64,000 bases of DNA from Poriferisulfidus sp963668445 (GTDB lineage: Bacteria > Pseudomonadota > Gammaproteobacteria > Poriferisulfidales > Poriferisulfidaceae): assembly GCA_963668445.1 (NCBI GenBank), contig OY764335.1, positions 310,001 through 374,000 of the forward strand, written 5' to 3'. Of this stretch, positions 55,919 through 64,000 are shown piece after piece (positions within the stretch are counted from its first letter, which is position 1; every line of letters starts with the position of its first letter). Made by a program: the position numbers and the translations under genes. The notes under the pieces were generated by a model, which was given only the letters and a program-made list of their open reading frames with translations, did no database searches and was not told where the DNA came from.

Positions 55919-56065
55919 ATGGAGGCCGCGTTGATTCCATGCGCTGTTCCCGGGTGCGATCAGATGGCCGTCCATCGCGCCGTGGAACGTTGGCGTCAAT
56001 GTCAGGCCGATGCCGACCCGGCCATATGGGCTGACTTGCCCCGAGGGATTACAGGTGCCGGCTGA
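55919..56065 (+). CDS. Possible 48-residue Cys/His mini-protein
   Basis: Reads MEAALIPCAVPGCDQMAVHR followed by a Trp/Arg/Cys stretch and ends RGITGAG. The CxVPGCxxxAVHR pattern recalls the first half of small zinc-binding HNH-like peptides, but the second ligand pair is incomplete. It overlaps the 3' end of glnS (opposite strand) by 17 bases. No strong ribosome site, so this is tentative. Confidence 0.3.
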   Translation: MEAALIPCAVPGCDQMAVHRAVERWRQCQADADPAIWADLPRGITGAG

Positions 56066-57716
56066 TTTTCGCCCAGCTGTCGCGTAGGCTGACGGTGCGA
56101 TTGAAGATCAACCGGTCTGGTGCAGATTCGGTGTCTTGGCAGAAATAGCCCTGCCGTTCGAACTGGATGCGCGTGCGCGGCGGCAGCCGGCGGATTTCCG
56201 GTTCGATGCGGCAACGATCCATATCAATGCGGGAGTTTTCGTTGAGCGCGTCAATCAAATCCGGTGCGCCGGCCGGGTCCGGAATCTTGAACAAGCGGTC
56301 GTACAAGCGTACGCAGGCGGGTACCGCATGCGTGGCCGAGACCCAGTGCAGGGTGCTGCGCACCTTGCGTCCGTCGGGTGCATTGCCGCCGCGGGTTGCC
56401 GGATCGTACGTGCAGTGCAGGGCGACCACGTCGCCGTTGGCATCGCGTTCGATGTCTTGGCAGGTGATGAAATAGGCGTAGCGAAGGCGCACTTCGCGGC
56501 CGGGCGCGAGGCGGAAGTACTTCTTGGGCGGGTCTTCCATGAAGTCGGAACGCTCGATGTACAGTTCGCGCCCGAACGGCACTTCACGGGCACCGAATTC
56601 CGGGTCGTTCGGATGGTTGGGCGCTTCCAGCAGCTCGGTTTGGCCTTCAGGGTAGTTCGTCAGCACGATGCGCAGCGGATCCAGCACGGCCATGAGGCGC
56701 GGAGCGCTAGCATTCAAGTCCTCCCGGATGCTATCTTCCAGCACGTTCATGGCGATACGGCTTTCCTTTTTGGTGACGCCGACCGCCCGGCAGAACTGGC
56801 GGATGGATTCGGGCGTATAGCCGCGACGGCGCAGTCCGCGCAGTGTCGGCAGCCGCGGGTCGTCCCAGCCGTCGACATGGCCGTCCCGAATCAGGCGTTG
56901 CAGGAGGCGCTTGCTGACGATCGTGTATTCCAGGAATAGGCGCGAGAATTCGATCTGCTGCGGATGGCAGGGCGTATCCAAGCGGTGCAGGAACCAGTCG
57001 TACAGCGGCCGGTGGTCCTCGAACTCCAAGGTGCACAGCGAATGGGTGATGCCTTCGATGGCATCCGACAGGCAATGGGTGAAGTCGTACATCGGGTAGA
57101 TGGACCAGGCATTGCCGGTGCGGTGGTGGCGTTGGCGGCGGATGCGGTACAGCACCGGGTCGCGCATGTTGATGTTGTCGGCATCCATGCGGATGCGCGC
57201 CCGCAGGACATGGGCGCCTTCCGGGAATTCGCCGGCCCGCATCCGGGCGAACAGATCCAGATTCTCCTGAATGCTGCGGTCGCGGTACGGGCTGTCCGTG
57301 CCGGGCTCCGTGAGTGTGCCGCGGGTGTCGCGGATGGTCTCGCTGTCCTGGCTGTCGACGTAGGCGTAGCCGTTGTGGATTAGGGAGATCGCGTAATCGT
57401 GCAGGCGGTCGAAATAGTCCGAGGCATGGCACAGGTTCTGCCATTGGTAACCGAGCCAACGCACATCTTCTTCGATCGCGTAGGCGTATTCTGCCTCCTC
57501 TTTTTCGGGATTGGTGTCGTCGAAGCGCAGGTTGCAATGGCCGTCGAAGGCTTCGGCCATGCCGAAGTTGAGGAAAATCGATTTGGCGTGCCCGATGTGC
57601 AGGTAGCCGTTGGGTTCGGGCGGGAAGCGGGTGGCGATCTGCTGCTGCTTCCCGGAGGCCAGGTCTTCTTCGATGATCTTCCGGATGAAATGGGTCGTCG
57701 GGTCAGGCTCGGGCAT
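56049..57716 (-). CDS. glnS: Glutaminyl-tRNA synthetase
   Basis: 555 residues, class Ib. RFPPEPNGYLHIGHAKS holds the HIGH motif; TIVSKRLLQRL is the KMSKS equivalent; RFDDTNPEKEE and DFTHCLSDAIEGITHSLCTL are GlnRS-specific. The anticodon-binding beta barrels fill the C-terminal half. Direct GlnRS charging is typical of gammaproteobacteria. Confidence 0.96.
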   Translation of the reverse strand: MPEPDPTTHFIRKIIEEDLASGKQQQIATRFPPEPNGYLHIGHAKSIFLNFGMAEAFDGHCNLRFDDTNPEKEEAEYAYAIEEDVRWLGYQWQNLCHASDYFDRLHDYAISLIHNGYAYVDSQDSETIRDTRGTLTEPGTDSPYRDRSIQENLDLFARMRAGEFPEGAHVLRARIRMDADNINMRDPVLYRIRRQRHHRTGNAWSIYPMYDFTHCLSDAIEGITHSLCTLEFEDHRPLYDWFLHRLDTPCHPQQIEFSRLFLEYTIVSKRLLQRLIRDGHVDGWDDPRLPTLRGLRRRGYTPESIRQFCRAVGVTKKESRIAMNVLEDSIREDLNASAPRLMAVLDPLRIVLTNYPEGQTELLEAPNHPNDPEFGAREVPFGRELYIERSDFMEDPPKKYFRLAPGREVRLRYAYFITCQDIERDANGDVVALHCTYDPATRGGNAPDGRKVRSTLHWVSATHAVPACVRLYDRLFKIPDPAGAPDLIDALNENSRIDMDRCRIEPEIRRLPPRTRIQFERQGYFCQDTESAPDRLIFNRTVSLRDSWAKISRHL

Positions 57717-57817
57717 GGGGCTGGAAATTCCGAAAACGCTATTTTACCGATTAACTTCGGGGCGAGGCCTGCGCCTTCCGGCTTGCCGCGGCGGCTGGTC
57801 GGCCGGTGCGACGCAGA

Positions 57818-59182
57818 CTATGCCTTCGGCGGCGAGTCCGCTTCGGTCCTGGTCACTTCCGCTTCGAGCCGGCCTTGCCCCAGACGCAGTTCCAACGCGT
57901 CTCCGACATGGGCTTGCCGGCTTTCGCGCAGCAGTCGCGGCCCGCCCGGGGTGCGCAGCATGGCGATGGCATAGCCGCGTTCCAAGGTGCGCAGCGGGCT
58001 GACGGCATTCAGGGTGGCATCGATCCGGATTAGCCGCGCTTGCAAGGAGTGATGCCTGTTCTTCATGGACGCATGGAGCCGCCAATGTTGCCGACGCAGC
58101 GTTTCATCCGCGACAGCGAGGCGCGATTGCGGCGAGCAGGCCGCCAGTCGGCGGTTCAACAGGTCTGCGCGATGCTGCCGCTGCTGGAGGCTGAGGCGCA
58201 GCGCATGCGCCAAGCGTTCGGACGCATCGTCCACCTGCTGCTGTTGCGTCTGGAACCGGATGGCGGGGTGGGCCTGTTTCAGTCGCCGCTGTCGGTCGTC
58301 CAGATTTTGCCGGGCCTGCCGCAGGGCGGTTTTCGCCAGCGCCTGCAGGCGCTGCAGCAGGCGCAGGCTTTCTTGCCTCAGTTCGGCACCGTCCGGGCTG
58401 GCCTGTTCCGCCGCGGCCGTGGGCGTGGCCGCCCGGACATCGGCGGCGAAGTCCGCCAGTGTCGTATCGGTTTCATGCCCGACCCCTGCAATCAGCGGAA
58501 TCGGGCAGGCGGCGATCGCCCGGACGACGGCCTCGTCGCTGAATGCGAGCAGATCTTCGATGCTGCCGCCGCCGCGGGCCAGAATCAGCACATCGCATTG
58601 CCGGGCGCGGCCGGCCAGTTCGAGGGCCAGGCAGAGCGAGCGCGGCGCTTCCGCGCCTTGAACCGCGGCGACGTACACGTAGAGTTGGGCGACGGGCCAG
58701 CGCCGACGCAGCGTTCGCGCTACGTCGCGCAGCGCCGCGCTTTCGGCCGAGGTGACGATGCCGATCGCCGTCGGGTAGTCCGGCAGCGGCTGCTTGCGCG
58801 CCGGGTCGAAGAGCCCTTCGGCCTTGAGTTTGCTTTTCAGTGCTTCCAGACGCTGCAGCAGTGCCCCCTGGCCTTCGGGGGACATGCTTTGGATGACCAG
58901 CTGATAGCGGCCGCGCTTCACGTACAAATCCACTCGTGCCTGCGCCAGTACGGCGTCGCCGTCTTTCGGGTCGTATGCCAGGCGCTGGTTGTCGCGGGCA
59001 AACATGGCGCAGCTGATTTCCGAGTCGCGGTCCTTCAGCGTGAAGTACCAATGGCCGGAGGGGTAACGCTTCAGGCCGCTGATTTCGCCGCGCACGGCCA
59101 CGTCCGACAGGTGGTTCTGCAGTAATGTCTGGACACGCCGATTGAGTTCGGCGACGGAATAGACAGGTTGCGTTTCAGGCAT
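57818..59182 (-). CDS. xseA: Exodeoxyribonuclease VII large subunit
   Basis: 454 residues. N-terminal OB domain (VYSVAELNRRVQTLLQNHLS), catalytic core with GIVTSAESAALRDVARTL, ARGGGSIEDLLAFSDEAVVRAI and GVGHETDTTLADFAADVRA, then a long coiled-coil rich in Gln/Arg. Degrades single-stranded DNA with XseB, which is not in the window. 101 bp from glnS, same strand. Confidence 0.96.
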   Translation of the reverse strand: MPETQPVYSVAELNRRVQTLLQNHLSDVAVRGEISGLKRYPSGHWYFTLKDRDSEISCAMFARDNQRLAYDPKDGDAVLAQARVDLYVKRGRYQLVIQSMSPEGQGALLQRLEALKSKLKAEGLFDPARKQPLPDYPTAIGIVTSAESAALRDVARTLRRRWPVAQLYVYVAAVQGAEAPRSLCLALELAGRARQCDVLILARGGGSIEDLLAFSDEAVVRAIAACPIPLIAGVGHETDTTLADFAADVRAATPTAAAEQASPDGAELRQESLRLLQRLQALAKTALRQARQNLDDRQRRLKQAHPAIRFQTQQQQVDDASERLAHALRLSLQQRQHRADLLNRRLAACSPQSRLAVADETLRRQHWRLHASMKNRHHSLQARLIRIDATLNAVSPLRTLERGYAIAMLRTPGGPRLLRESRQAHVGDALELRLGQGRLEAEVTRTEADSPPKA

Positions 59183-59275
59183 GGGCGGGGCAGGATGCAG
59201 GCCGTGCGATCGGCAGTTCAGGATTGTACCTTCTGCGCATGGCGCGAGGGCTGCAGCCCGCCTCGCGTCCGTTCG

Positions 59276-59300
59276 TACGGATTCTTACGGATTCTTACGA
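59276..59300 (+). repeat. Short tandem direct repeats before the SulP gene
   Basis: TACGGATTCT occurs twice in tandem and is followed by a partial third unit (TACGA), with a period of 10 bases, one helical turn. It lies about 120-140 bp before the transporter start in the 235-bp gap between xseA and the SulP gene and could be a regulator-binding array. Nothing else is recognised in this gap. Confidence 0.35.
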
Positions 59301-59417
59301 AATCGCGATAAATGAGCGAATCTCTTTCTGAAAAACCGGTTCTGAAGTGCGTTGCAGACGGAGTTTGTGCTAAAGTTAACAGGTCTTTCTGGCACATTGA
59401 CGCCACAATCACGGAAC

Positions 59418-61217
59418 ATGCGGAATTTTTGGTTCAAGACCGCTAAAAAGATTCCGCGGTACCTCAAAGTCCGATTCCTGCCGTTTGCGGCATGGCTGCC
59501 CGAAGTGCGTGCGGTCTCGGTGCTGCGCGCCGATGTCATCGCCGGCATCACGGTGGCGCTGGTGCTGGTGCCGCAATCGATGGCGTATGCGCAGTTGGCG
59601 GGGCTGCCGACCTATTACGGGCTTTATGCCTCGTTCGTGCCGGTCATCGTCGCCTCCCTGTTCGGCTCGTCCCGGCAATTGGCGACCGGCCCGGTGGCCG
59701 TCGTCTCCCTGTTGACAGCATCGGCCTTGGAGCCGATTGCGGCGGCCGGTTCGGAAGGCTACATCGCTTATGCGATCATGCTGGCGCTGATGGTCGGCAT
59801 CATCCAGATGAGCCTCGGGCTGCTGCGGATGGGGGTGCTGGTGGATTTCCTGTCGCATCCGGTCGTGGTCGGCTTCACCAATGCGGCGGCGCTGATCATT
59901 GCGACCTCGCAGATTTCCAAATTGCTGGGCGTGGCGGCGGCGAAGGGCGAGCACCACTACGAAACCGTCTGGAATGTGATGGTCGCCGCATCGCAGCATC
60001 TGCACTGGCCGACGGTCATGATGAGCATTGCCGCCATCGGCATCATGCTGCTGCTGCGCAAGTTTTCGGATAAGGTCCCGGCGGTTCTAGTGGCCGCGGT
60101 CGCCACGACGGTCGTGTCTTGGCTCGGCGGGTTCGAGAAGCACTTCGGAGGCGCGATCGTCGGCAGCATTCCCCAAGGCCTGCCGAACTTCCAGCTGCCG
60201 GTGTTCGACTTTGGCTACGTGCTGGATCTTATGGGCGTGGCCATGGCGATTTCCCTGATCGGCTTCATGGAGGCGTATTCGATCGCCAAGACGATGTCCG
60301 TGCGCAAGACGCGCCAGAATTTGGATGCGAACCAGGAGCTGCTGGGCCAAGGGCTGGGCAATCTGGCCGCCAGCCTGTTCCAGGGCTATGCCGTGTCCGG
60401 CTCCTTCTCCCGCTCCGCCGTCAACCTGAACGCCGGCGCCCGCACCGGCTTCTCTTCGATCGTCACCGGGCTGGCGGTGGGGGCGACGCTGCTGTTCCTG
60501 ACGCCAGTCCTGTACCACATGCCGCATGCGATGCTGGCGTCCGTCATCATCATGGCGGTCGTTCCGCTGGTGCGGATCAAGCCGATCGTGGACGCTTGGA
60601 AGGTGCAAAAGCAGGATGCCGTCATTTCGGTGGTCACGTTCGTGCTGACGCTGGCGTTCGCGCCGCATCTGGAGAACGGCATCATCGTCGGGGTCATGCT
60701 GTCGCTGGGCCTGTTCGTCTATCGGACCATGCGGCCCAACATCGCACTGATTTCGCGTACGCAGAGCGGCCGGTTCGCGGATGCCCGGCGGGCCATTCTG
60801 GAAACCTGCTGCAGCGTGGCGGTGCTGCGTTTCGACGGGCCGCTGTTCTTCGCCAATACCGGCTATTTCAGCGAGCATGTGTTGCAAGCGGCGGCGTCCG
60901 CCGAAAGCCTGCGCTTCATCATCATCGACGCAGTCGGCATCCACGAGATTGACGCGACCGGCGAGCACATGCTCCACAACCTGGCCCGGCAGCTGGTGGA
61001 ATCCAACATCACCTTCGTCGTGGCGCGGCCCCAGTCCAAGATCATGGCGACGTTCCGGCGCACCGGCTTTGCAAGCGATGAATGGCTCGACCAGTTCACC
61101 CGGACCCGCGAAGAAGCACTGGAGATGGCGTTCAAGAGCATTAAAATCTGCGGCGCCAAGCCGTGCGGCTGCGTGCGCAAGGCGTGTCCGCTTTGGCGCA
61201 AGCCCGGCGCGGCGTAG
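59418..61217 (+). CDS. SulP-family anion transporter with STAS domain and Cys-rich tail
   Basis: 599 residues from ATG 59418. The SulP signature is VPQSMAYAQLAGLPTYYGLY; about 12-14 membrane spans follow, including FSRSAVNLNAGARTGFSS. The cytoplasmic STAS domain (about 440-555) includes VLRFDGPLFFANTGYF and IIDAVGIHEIDATG. SulP members move sulfate, bicarbonate or other anions with Na+ or H+. The last 24 residues contain four cysteines (ICGAKPCGCVRKAC), not usual for the family and possibly metal- or redox-sensing. Ribosome site is weak; ATG 59352 upstream is less likely. Confidence 0.92.
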   Translation: MRNFWFKTAKKIPRYLKVRFLPFAAWLPEVRAVSVLRADVIAGITVALVLVPQSMAYAQLAGLPTYYGLYASFVPVIVASLFGSSRQLATGPVAVVSLLTASALEPIAAAGSEGYIAYAIMLALMVGIIQMSLGLLRMGVLVDFLSHPVVVGFTNAAALIIATSQISKLLGVAAAKGEHHYETVWNVMVAASQHLHWPTVMMSIAAIGIMLLLRKFSDKVPAVLVAAVATTVVSWLGGFEKHFGGAIVGSIPQGLPNFQLPVFDFGYVLDLMGVAMAISLIGFMEAYSIAKTMSVRKTRQNLDANQELLGQGLGNLAASLFQGYAVSGSFSRSAVNLNAGARTGFSSIVTGLAVGATLLFLTPVLYHMPHAMLASVIIMAVVPLVRIKPIVDAWKVQKQDAVISVVTFVLTLAFAPHLENGIIVGVMLSLGLFVYRTMRPNIALISRTQSGRFADARRAILETCCSVAVLRFDGPLFFANTGYFSEHVLQAAASAESLRFIIIDAVGIHEIDATGEHMLHNLARQLVESNITFVVARPQSKIMATFRRTGFASDEWLDQFTRTREEALEMAFKSIKICGAKPCGCVRKACPLWRKPGAA

Positions 61218-61311
61218 TTCCGCCTTGCGTGGCGGACGGCAGACCGGCTCATGCGCGTGCGTGCGCGGCGTCTTGACAACTTGACGGCATAGATATTAAA
61301 ATAGTGCCGCT

Positions 61312-61388
<77 letters not shown>

Positions 61389-61398
61389 GATGCCGACG

Positions 61399-61430
61399 AT
61401 CGCGCCCTGCCATGGGGCGCGATTGCGTTT
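61399..61430. terminator. Hairpin terminator after initiator tRNA
   Basis: ATCGCGCCC (61399-61407) pairs with GGGCGCGAT (61415-61423) around a 7-base loop and is followed by TGCGTTT. It lies 10 bases after the tRNA and immediately before the 3' end of thpR on the other strand, so it may serve both. Confidence 0.6.
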
Positions 61431-61974
61431 AAGGGGAGAGCGCTGCCTGCGCCAGCGTCTCGTAACGCACCCCGTGCGGAAGCGGGTGCGATTCGACAAT
61501 CTCAAAATGCCGTACCGGCCATGCGATGCCCGGTTCCAAGCGCGTCGGAGGGCGCGGCACTGGCGCTGCCTTGCGCAGCAGCGTCACATGCGGGCGGAAG
61601 GCTTCGGTCGGGGTGCGCAGCCCGAGGCGCACGCTTTCCCGGCACAGCGATTCGTGCAGTGCGAGCAGGTTCGGGGGCGTACGGGATGGGCCCAGCCACA
61701 GCATCCGGTCGCTCTTTCGGGCAAACCGCCCGAAGCGGTCCAGAACCAGATCGAAGGCGGCTGCAGGCGGGGTTTCCGCCATTTCCAACACGGCCTCCAG
61801 ATGCGCGGCTTCGACCTGGCCCAGGAACAGCAGGGTCAAATGGAGGTTTTCCGGCGGCACCGGACATCCCTGCGGAAGGCCGGGGCGCTGCTGCTGGCGG
61901 TGCAGCGCGGTGCGTACGGCATTGTCCGGCGCCAATGCGAAGAACAGGCGCCGGGCCGCAGGTTCGCGCTTCAG
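61429..61974 (-). CDS. thpR: RNA 2',3'-cyclic phosphodiesterase / 2'-5' RNA ligase
   Basis: About 180 residues. Two HxT motifs of the 2H fold are visible: NLHLTLLFLGQ and FRPHVTLLRKA. The family's N-terminal strand (RRLFFALAPDN) lies upstream of the first conventional start codon (TTG 61935), so translation must begin higher, perhaps at CTG 61974 or ATT 61980, coupled to the stop of the gene before it (61976). The start is therefore uncertain. ThpR hydrolyses 2',3'-cyclic phosphates and can ligate tRNA halves in vitro. Confidence 0.82.
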   Translation of the reverse strand: MKREPAARRLFFALAPDNAVRTALHRQQQRPGLPQGCPVPPENLHLTLLFLGQVEAAHLEAVLEMAETPPAAAFDLVLDRFGRFARKSDRMLWLGPSRTPPNLLALHESLCRESVRLGLRTPTEAFRPHVTLLRKAAPVPRPPTRLEPGIAWPVRHFEIVESHPLPHGVRYETLAQAALSP

Positions 61975-61975
61975 G

Positions 61976-62200
61976 TCAATGCGCCTTGTGGAACTTGCCG
62001 TAGGACGTTTCCGCTTGGGGCGTCCGTTGCGGCCAGAAGGTCTTTTCCGGCTCTTTGGCGCACAGTTCGGCGCATTTTTTGGCGGCGTCTCCGTAACTCA
62101 TTTCGCCGTCCAACTGTCCGGTCTCGAACTTGTATTTGCATCTCCAGGCGATGACGTAGCCGGATTCGTCGGCAGGCTTGAGCAGGGTTTCTTCACTCAT
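61976..62200 (-). CDS. Small conserved-looking hypothetical protein
   Basis: 74 residues: polar, with three Cys (WRCKYK; AKKCAELCAKEP) and no membrane segment or known catalytic motif. Upstream of and overlapping the presumed thpR start, suggesting coupling. I do not recognise the family. Confidence 0.55.
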   Translation of the reverse strand: MSEETLLKPADESGYVIAWRCKYKFETGQLDGEMSYGDAAKKCAELCAKEPEKTFWPQRTPQAETSYGKFHKAH

Positions 62201-62285
62201 GGGTCAGGCAGGGTTGCGAAAGTTTTGGCGTTAATACTATAAGGTATGCGCTCGTTATGGCGGCACACCCGAGGCATCCCGCGAC

Positions 62286-62891
62286 GTGGAGCGCTTGACC
62301 CGCGATGTGGCCGGCGCGGATCCGCTGGCTCTGTTTTCCCGCTGGCTGGCCGAGGCCGAGCAGGCAGGCCTGACGCTGCCGAATGCCATGCATTTGGCGA
62401 CCGTTGCAGCCGATGGGCGGCCGCGGGCGCGGATGGTGTTGTTTAAGGGCCTGCACGACGGCGGCTTCGTGCTGTACACCAATTTCCATAGCGCCAAGGC
62501 TCAGGAGATGGAGCGCTGCCCGGAAGCGGCGCTGACGTTTTGGTGGGATCCGCCCGGCCGCCAAGTGCGGGTCGAAGGCTCGGTGCGCCGCCTTAGCGAT
62601 GCGCTCAGCGATGCCTATTTCAAAACCCGTCCGCGCAGCAGCCAGATTGGGGCGCATGCTTCCTTCCAGAGCGCTGTCGTGGCGGACCGCCATCAATTGG
62701 AGCGGCAGTTTCAGGAAGCCGAACGGAGCTTCGAGGGCTGCGACGTGCCGCGCCCGGAATTTTGGGGCGGGTATGTGCTGGCGCCGCGCCTGCTCGAGTT
62801 TTGGCAGAACGTGCCTGGCCGCATGCACGACCGCATTCGCTACCGGCGCGCCGAAGGCGAGGCATGGCGGCAGGACCGCCTGTCGCCCTGA
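62286..62891 (+). CDS. pdxH: Pyridoxamine 5'-phosphate oxidase
   Basis: 201 residues with a GTG start. FMN-binding split barrel: AMHLATVAADGRPRARMVLFK, FVLYTNFHSAKAQEM, PPGRQVRVEGSVRRL and WGGYVLAPRLLEFWQ. Makes pyridoxal 5'-phosphate. Divergent from the small gene at 61976 with an AT-rich 85-bp promoter gap. Confidence 0.95.
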   Translation: MERLTRDVAGADPLALFSRWLAEAEQAGLTLPNAMHLATVAADGRPRARMVLFKGLHDGGFVLYTNFHSAKAQEMERCPEAALTFWWDPPGRQVRVEGSVRRLSDALSDAYFKTRPRSSQIGAHASFQSAVVADRHQLERQFQEAERSFEGCDVPRPEFWGGYVLAPRLLEFWQNVPGRMHDRIRYRRAEGEAWRQDRLSP

Positions 62892-62897
62892 GCGGCC

Positions 62898-63644
62898 ATG
62901 GCCGACATGAACCTAGGCAATCTGTACGAGCAGTTGGGCGGCTGGTACGGCAGCCGTGCGGGCGCCGAATCGTTGCCGCTGATCCATCAGCACTTGGCGG
63001 ATTTGCAGCAGGGCCTGTCGGGGCGGGACGCGTTGTATTGCGGGCCGCAGGCGTTGTTCCGCGACGAAGCGGCCCAAGCGGGAGCCATTCAGTACCGGTT
63101 CCGCATGCATCCCGGCCGCGAGCCCGGCCAACTGCGGGGGCGCCCGGATGCCTTGCCGATCGCTGCGAATTCCTTGAACCTTCTGGCTCTGGCACACGCG
63201 TTGGATTTGAGCGAACATCCGCATCGGGTGCTGCGCGAGGCCGACCGGGTGCTGATGGGCAGCGGGCATCTGCTTCTGATCGGCTTCAATCCGTGGAGCT
63301 GGTACGGGCTGTGCCGCGGCTTGGCTCTGGGGCGCTTTCCATGGAACCGGCATTTCTACGGGCTGCGGCGGGTTCGGGACTGGCTGGCGGTGCTGAACTT
63401 CGAGGTTCAGGAGTGCCGCTACGCGGCGTTTCGGCCGCCCATTCAAAGCCGGGTTCTGCAGCGGCATATGGCCAAACTCGAAATCCAGGCACGCTGGCGC
63501 GTCGATCACCTCGGTGGCGTATACTGCGTGCTGGCCCGCAAGCTGCGCGTACCGATCGTCCCGCTGCGCGAACGCTGGTACCGGCGCGAAGTGCTGATGC
63601 CAGGCATCGCGGGCGCCAAGCCGACTTCAAGGGGCATGACATGA
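62898..63644 (+). CDS. Methyltransferase-like protein (YafS type)
   Basis: 248 residues. Class I methyltransferase fold by pattern (DALPIAANSLNLLALAHALD, then HRVLREADRVLMGSGHLLLIGFNPWS, WYGLCRGL), and the position just before rnhA matches YafS in enterobacteria. The glycine-rich SAM motif I is not evident (the place reads LYCGPQALF), so catalytic ability is doubtful. Overlaps rnhA by 4 bases. Confidence 0.72.
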   Translation: MADMNLGNLYEQLGGWYGSRAGAESLPLIHQHLADLQQGLSGRDALYCGPQALFRDEAAQAGAIQYRFRMHPGREPGQLRGRPDALPIAANSLNLLALAHALDLSEHPHRVLREADRVLMGSGHLLLIGFNPWSWYGLCRGLALGRFPWNRHFYGLRRVRDWLAVLNFEVQECRYAAFRPPIQSRVLQRHMAKLEIQARWRVDHLGGVYCVLARKLRVPIVPLRERWYRREVLMPGIAGAKPTSRGMT

Positions 63645-64000
63645 AGGAAGTCCGAATCTATACCGACGGCGCATGCCGGGGCAACCCGGGCCCTGGCGGA
63701 TGGGGCGCGGTGCTGGAATCCGGCGACCGGACGCAGGAATTGCATGGGGCGCAGGCCGATACCACCAACAATCGAATGGAGCTTCTGGCGGCGATCGAGG
63801 CTTTGGGCAGCTTGCCCAAGGGCTGTACGGTCGAAATGGTGACGGATTCGGAATACCTGATGAAAGGCGTGCGCTTCTGGATGGGCGATTGGAAGCGCAA
63901 GGGCTGGAAGACGTCCCGCGGCAAGCCGGTGAAGAACCGGGACTTGTGGCAGCGACTGGACGGCTTGCTGCCGGCGCATCAGATCCGCTGGCGCTGGGTG
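63641..64000 (+). CDS. rnhA: Ribonuclease HI, 3' end outside window
   Basis: 120 codons are visible before the window ends. IYTDGACRGNPGPGGWGAVL start; the catalytic acids D9, E47 (NRMELLAAIEAL) and D69 (TDSEYLMKG) are all present. Hydrolyses RNA in RNA-DNA hybrids. The start overlaps the methyltransferase stop; dnaQ is expected next, outside the window. Confidence 0.95.
   Translation, partial: MKEVRIYTDGACRGNPGPGGWGAVLESGDRTQELHGAQADTTNNRMELLAAIEALGSLPKGCTVEMVTDSEYLMKGVRFWMGDWKRKGWKTSRGKPVKNRDLWQRLDGLLPAHQIRWRWV

Overview
The window is about 58 kb of high-GC gammaproteobacterial chromosome with a markedly AT-richer accessory island at its left edge (1-6057). Gene order points to Gammaproteobacteria, probably a sulfur-oxidiser-like or purple-sulfur-like lineage: trpS-scpA-scpB-rluB, a his operon running into tatABC, leuCDB-asd-fimV, rpmF-plsX-fabH, rpsO-pnp, and a methyltransferase-rnhA pair. 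I cannot name the genus from sequence alone.

Accessory left part (1-16.6 kb). Positions 1-6057 hold a divergent module. Leftward run a DUF4007 protein and a P-loop ATPase cut by the window edge. Rightward run an IscS-like cysteine desulfurase and an 809-residue GHKL ATPase. The first three look like SspB, SspC and SspA of DNA phosphorothioation systems, with the GHKL protein as a possible new partner or effector. Host sequence resumes at about 6.17 kb with a cysteine-less A-type protein and a NarX/NarL-type two-component pair. A 5.6-kb block (8158-13766) is bounded by two 161-bp inverted repeats about 92% identical. It contains hipBA and a large membrane-anchored UvrD-like helicase. A BRCT-domain remnant abuts its right end. 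A Phd/VapC toxin-antitoxin pair follows a little further on (15952-16644).

Phosphate-related block (14.1-19.4 kb). A Pho-box-like site precedes an OprP-type porin. A second, shorter porin relative and a choice-of-anchor I secreted protein follow. A convincing 23-residue single-span membrane peptide with its own terminator lies on the other strand at 19555-19626.

Housekeeping core (19.8-64 kb). In order: YciB, YciO, an M50 protease, trpS/scpA/scpB/rluB; then a leftward run dtd-hisBHAFE-tatABC-gmk without hisI; tRNA-Arg(CCG); an NDUFA9-like protein, a PKHD hydroxylase and PPK2; trmB; leuCDB-asd-fimV-like; amgK-murU for MurNAc recycling; an autotransporter; rpmF-plsX-fabH; uvrC-pgsA; rpsO-pnp. 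A four-gene redox operon follows (ferredoxin, GST-like protein, ferredoxin-linked flavin reductase, small membrane protein), then gloB, glnS, xseA, a SulP anion transporter with a Cys-rich tail, initiator tRNA, thpR, pdxH, a methyltransferase-like protein and the start of rnhA.

Most core genes overlap or lie within a few bases of each other, so long co-transcribed units are likely. Novelty is concentrated in the phosphorothioation-like island, the inverted-repeat-bounded hipBA/helicase block, the repeat family itself (a third partial copy lies at 25255-25292), the 23-residue peptide and the redox operon.
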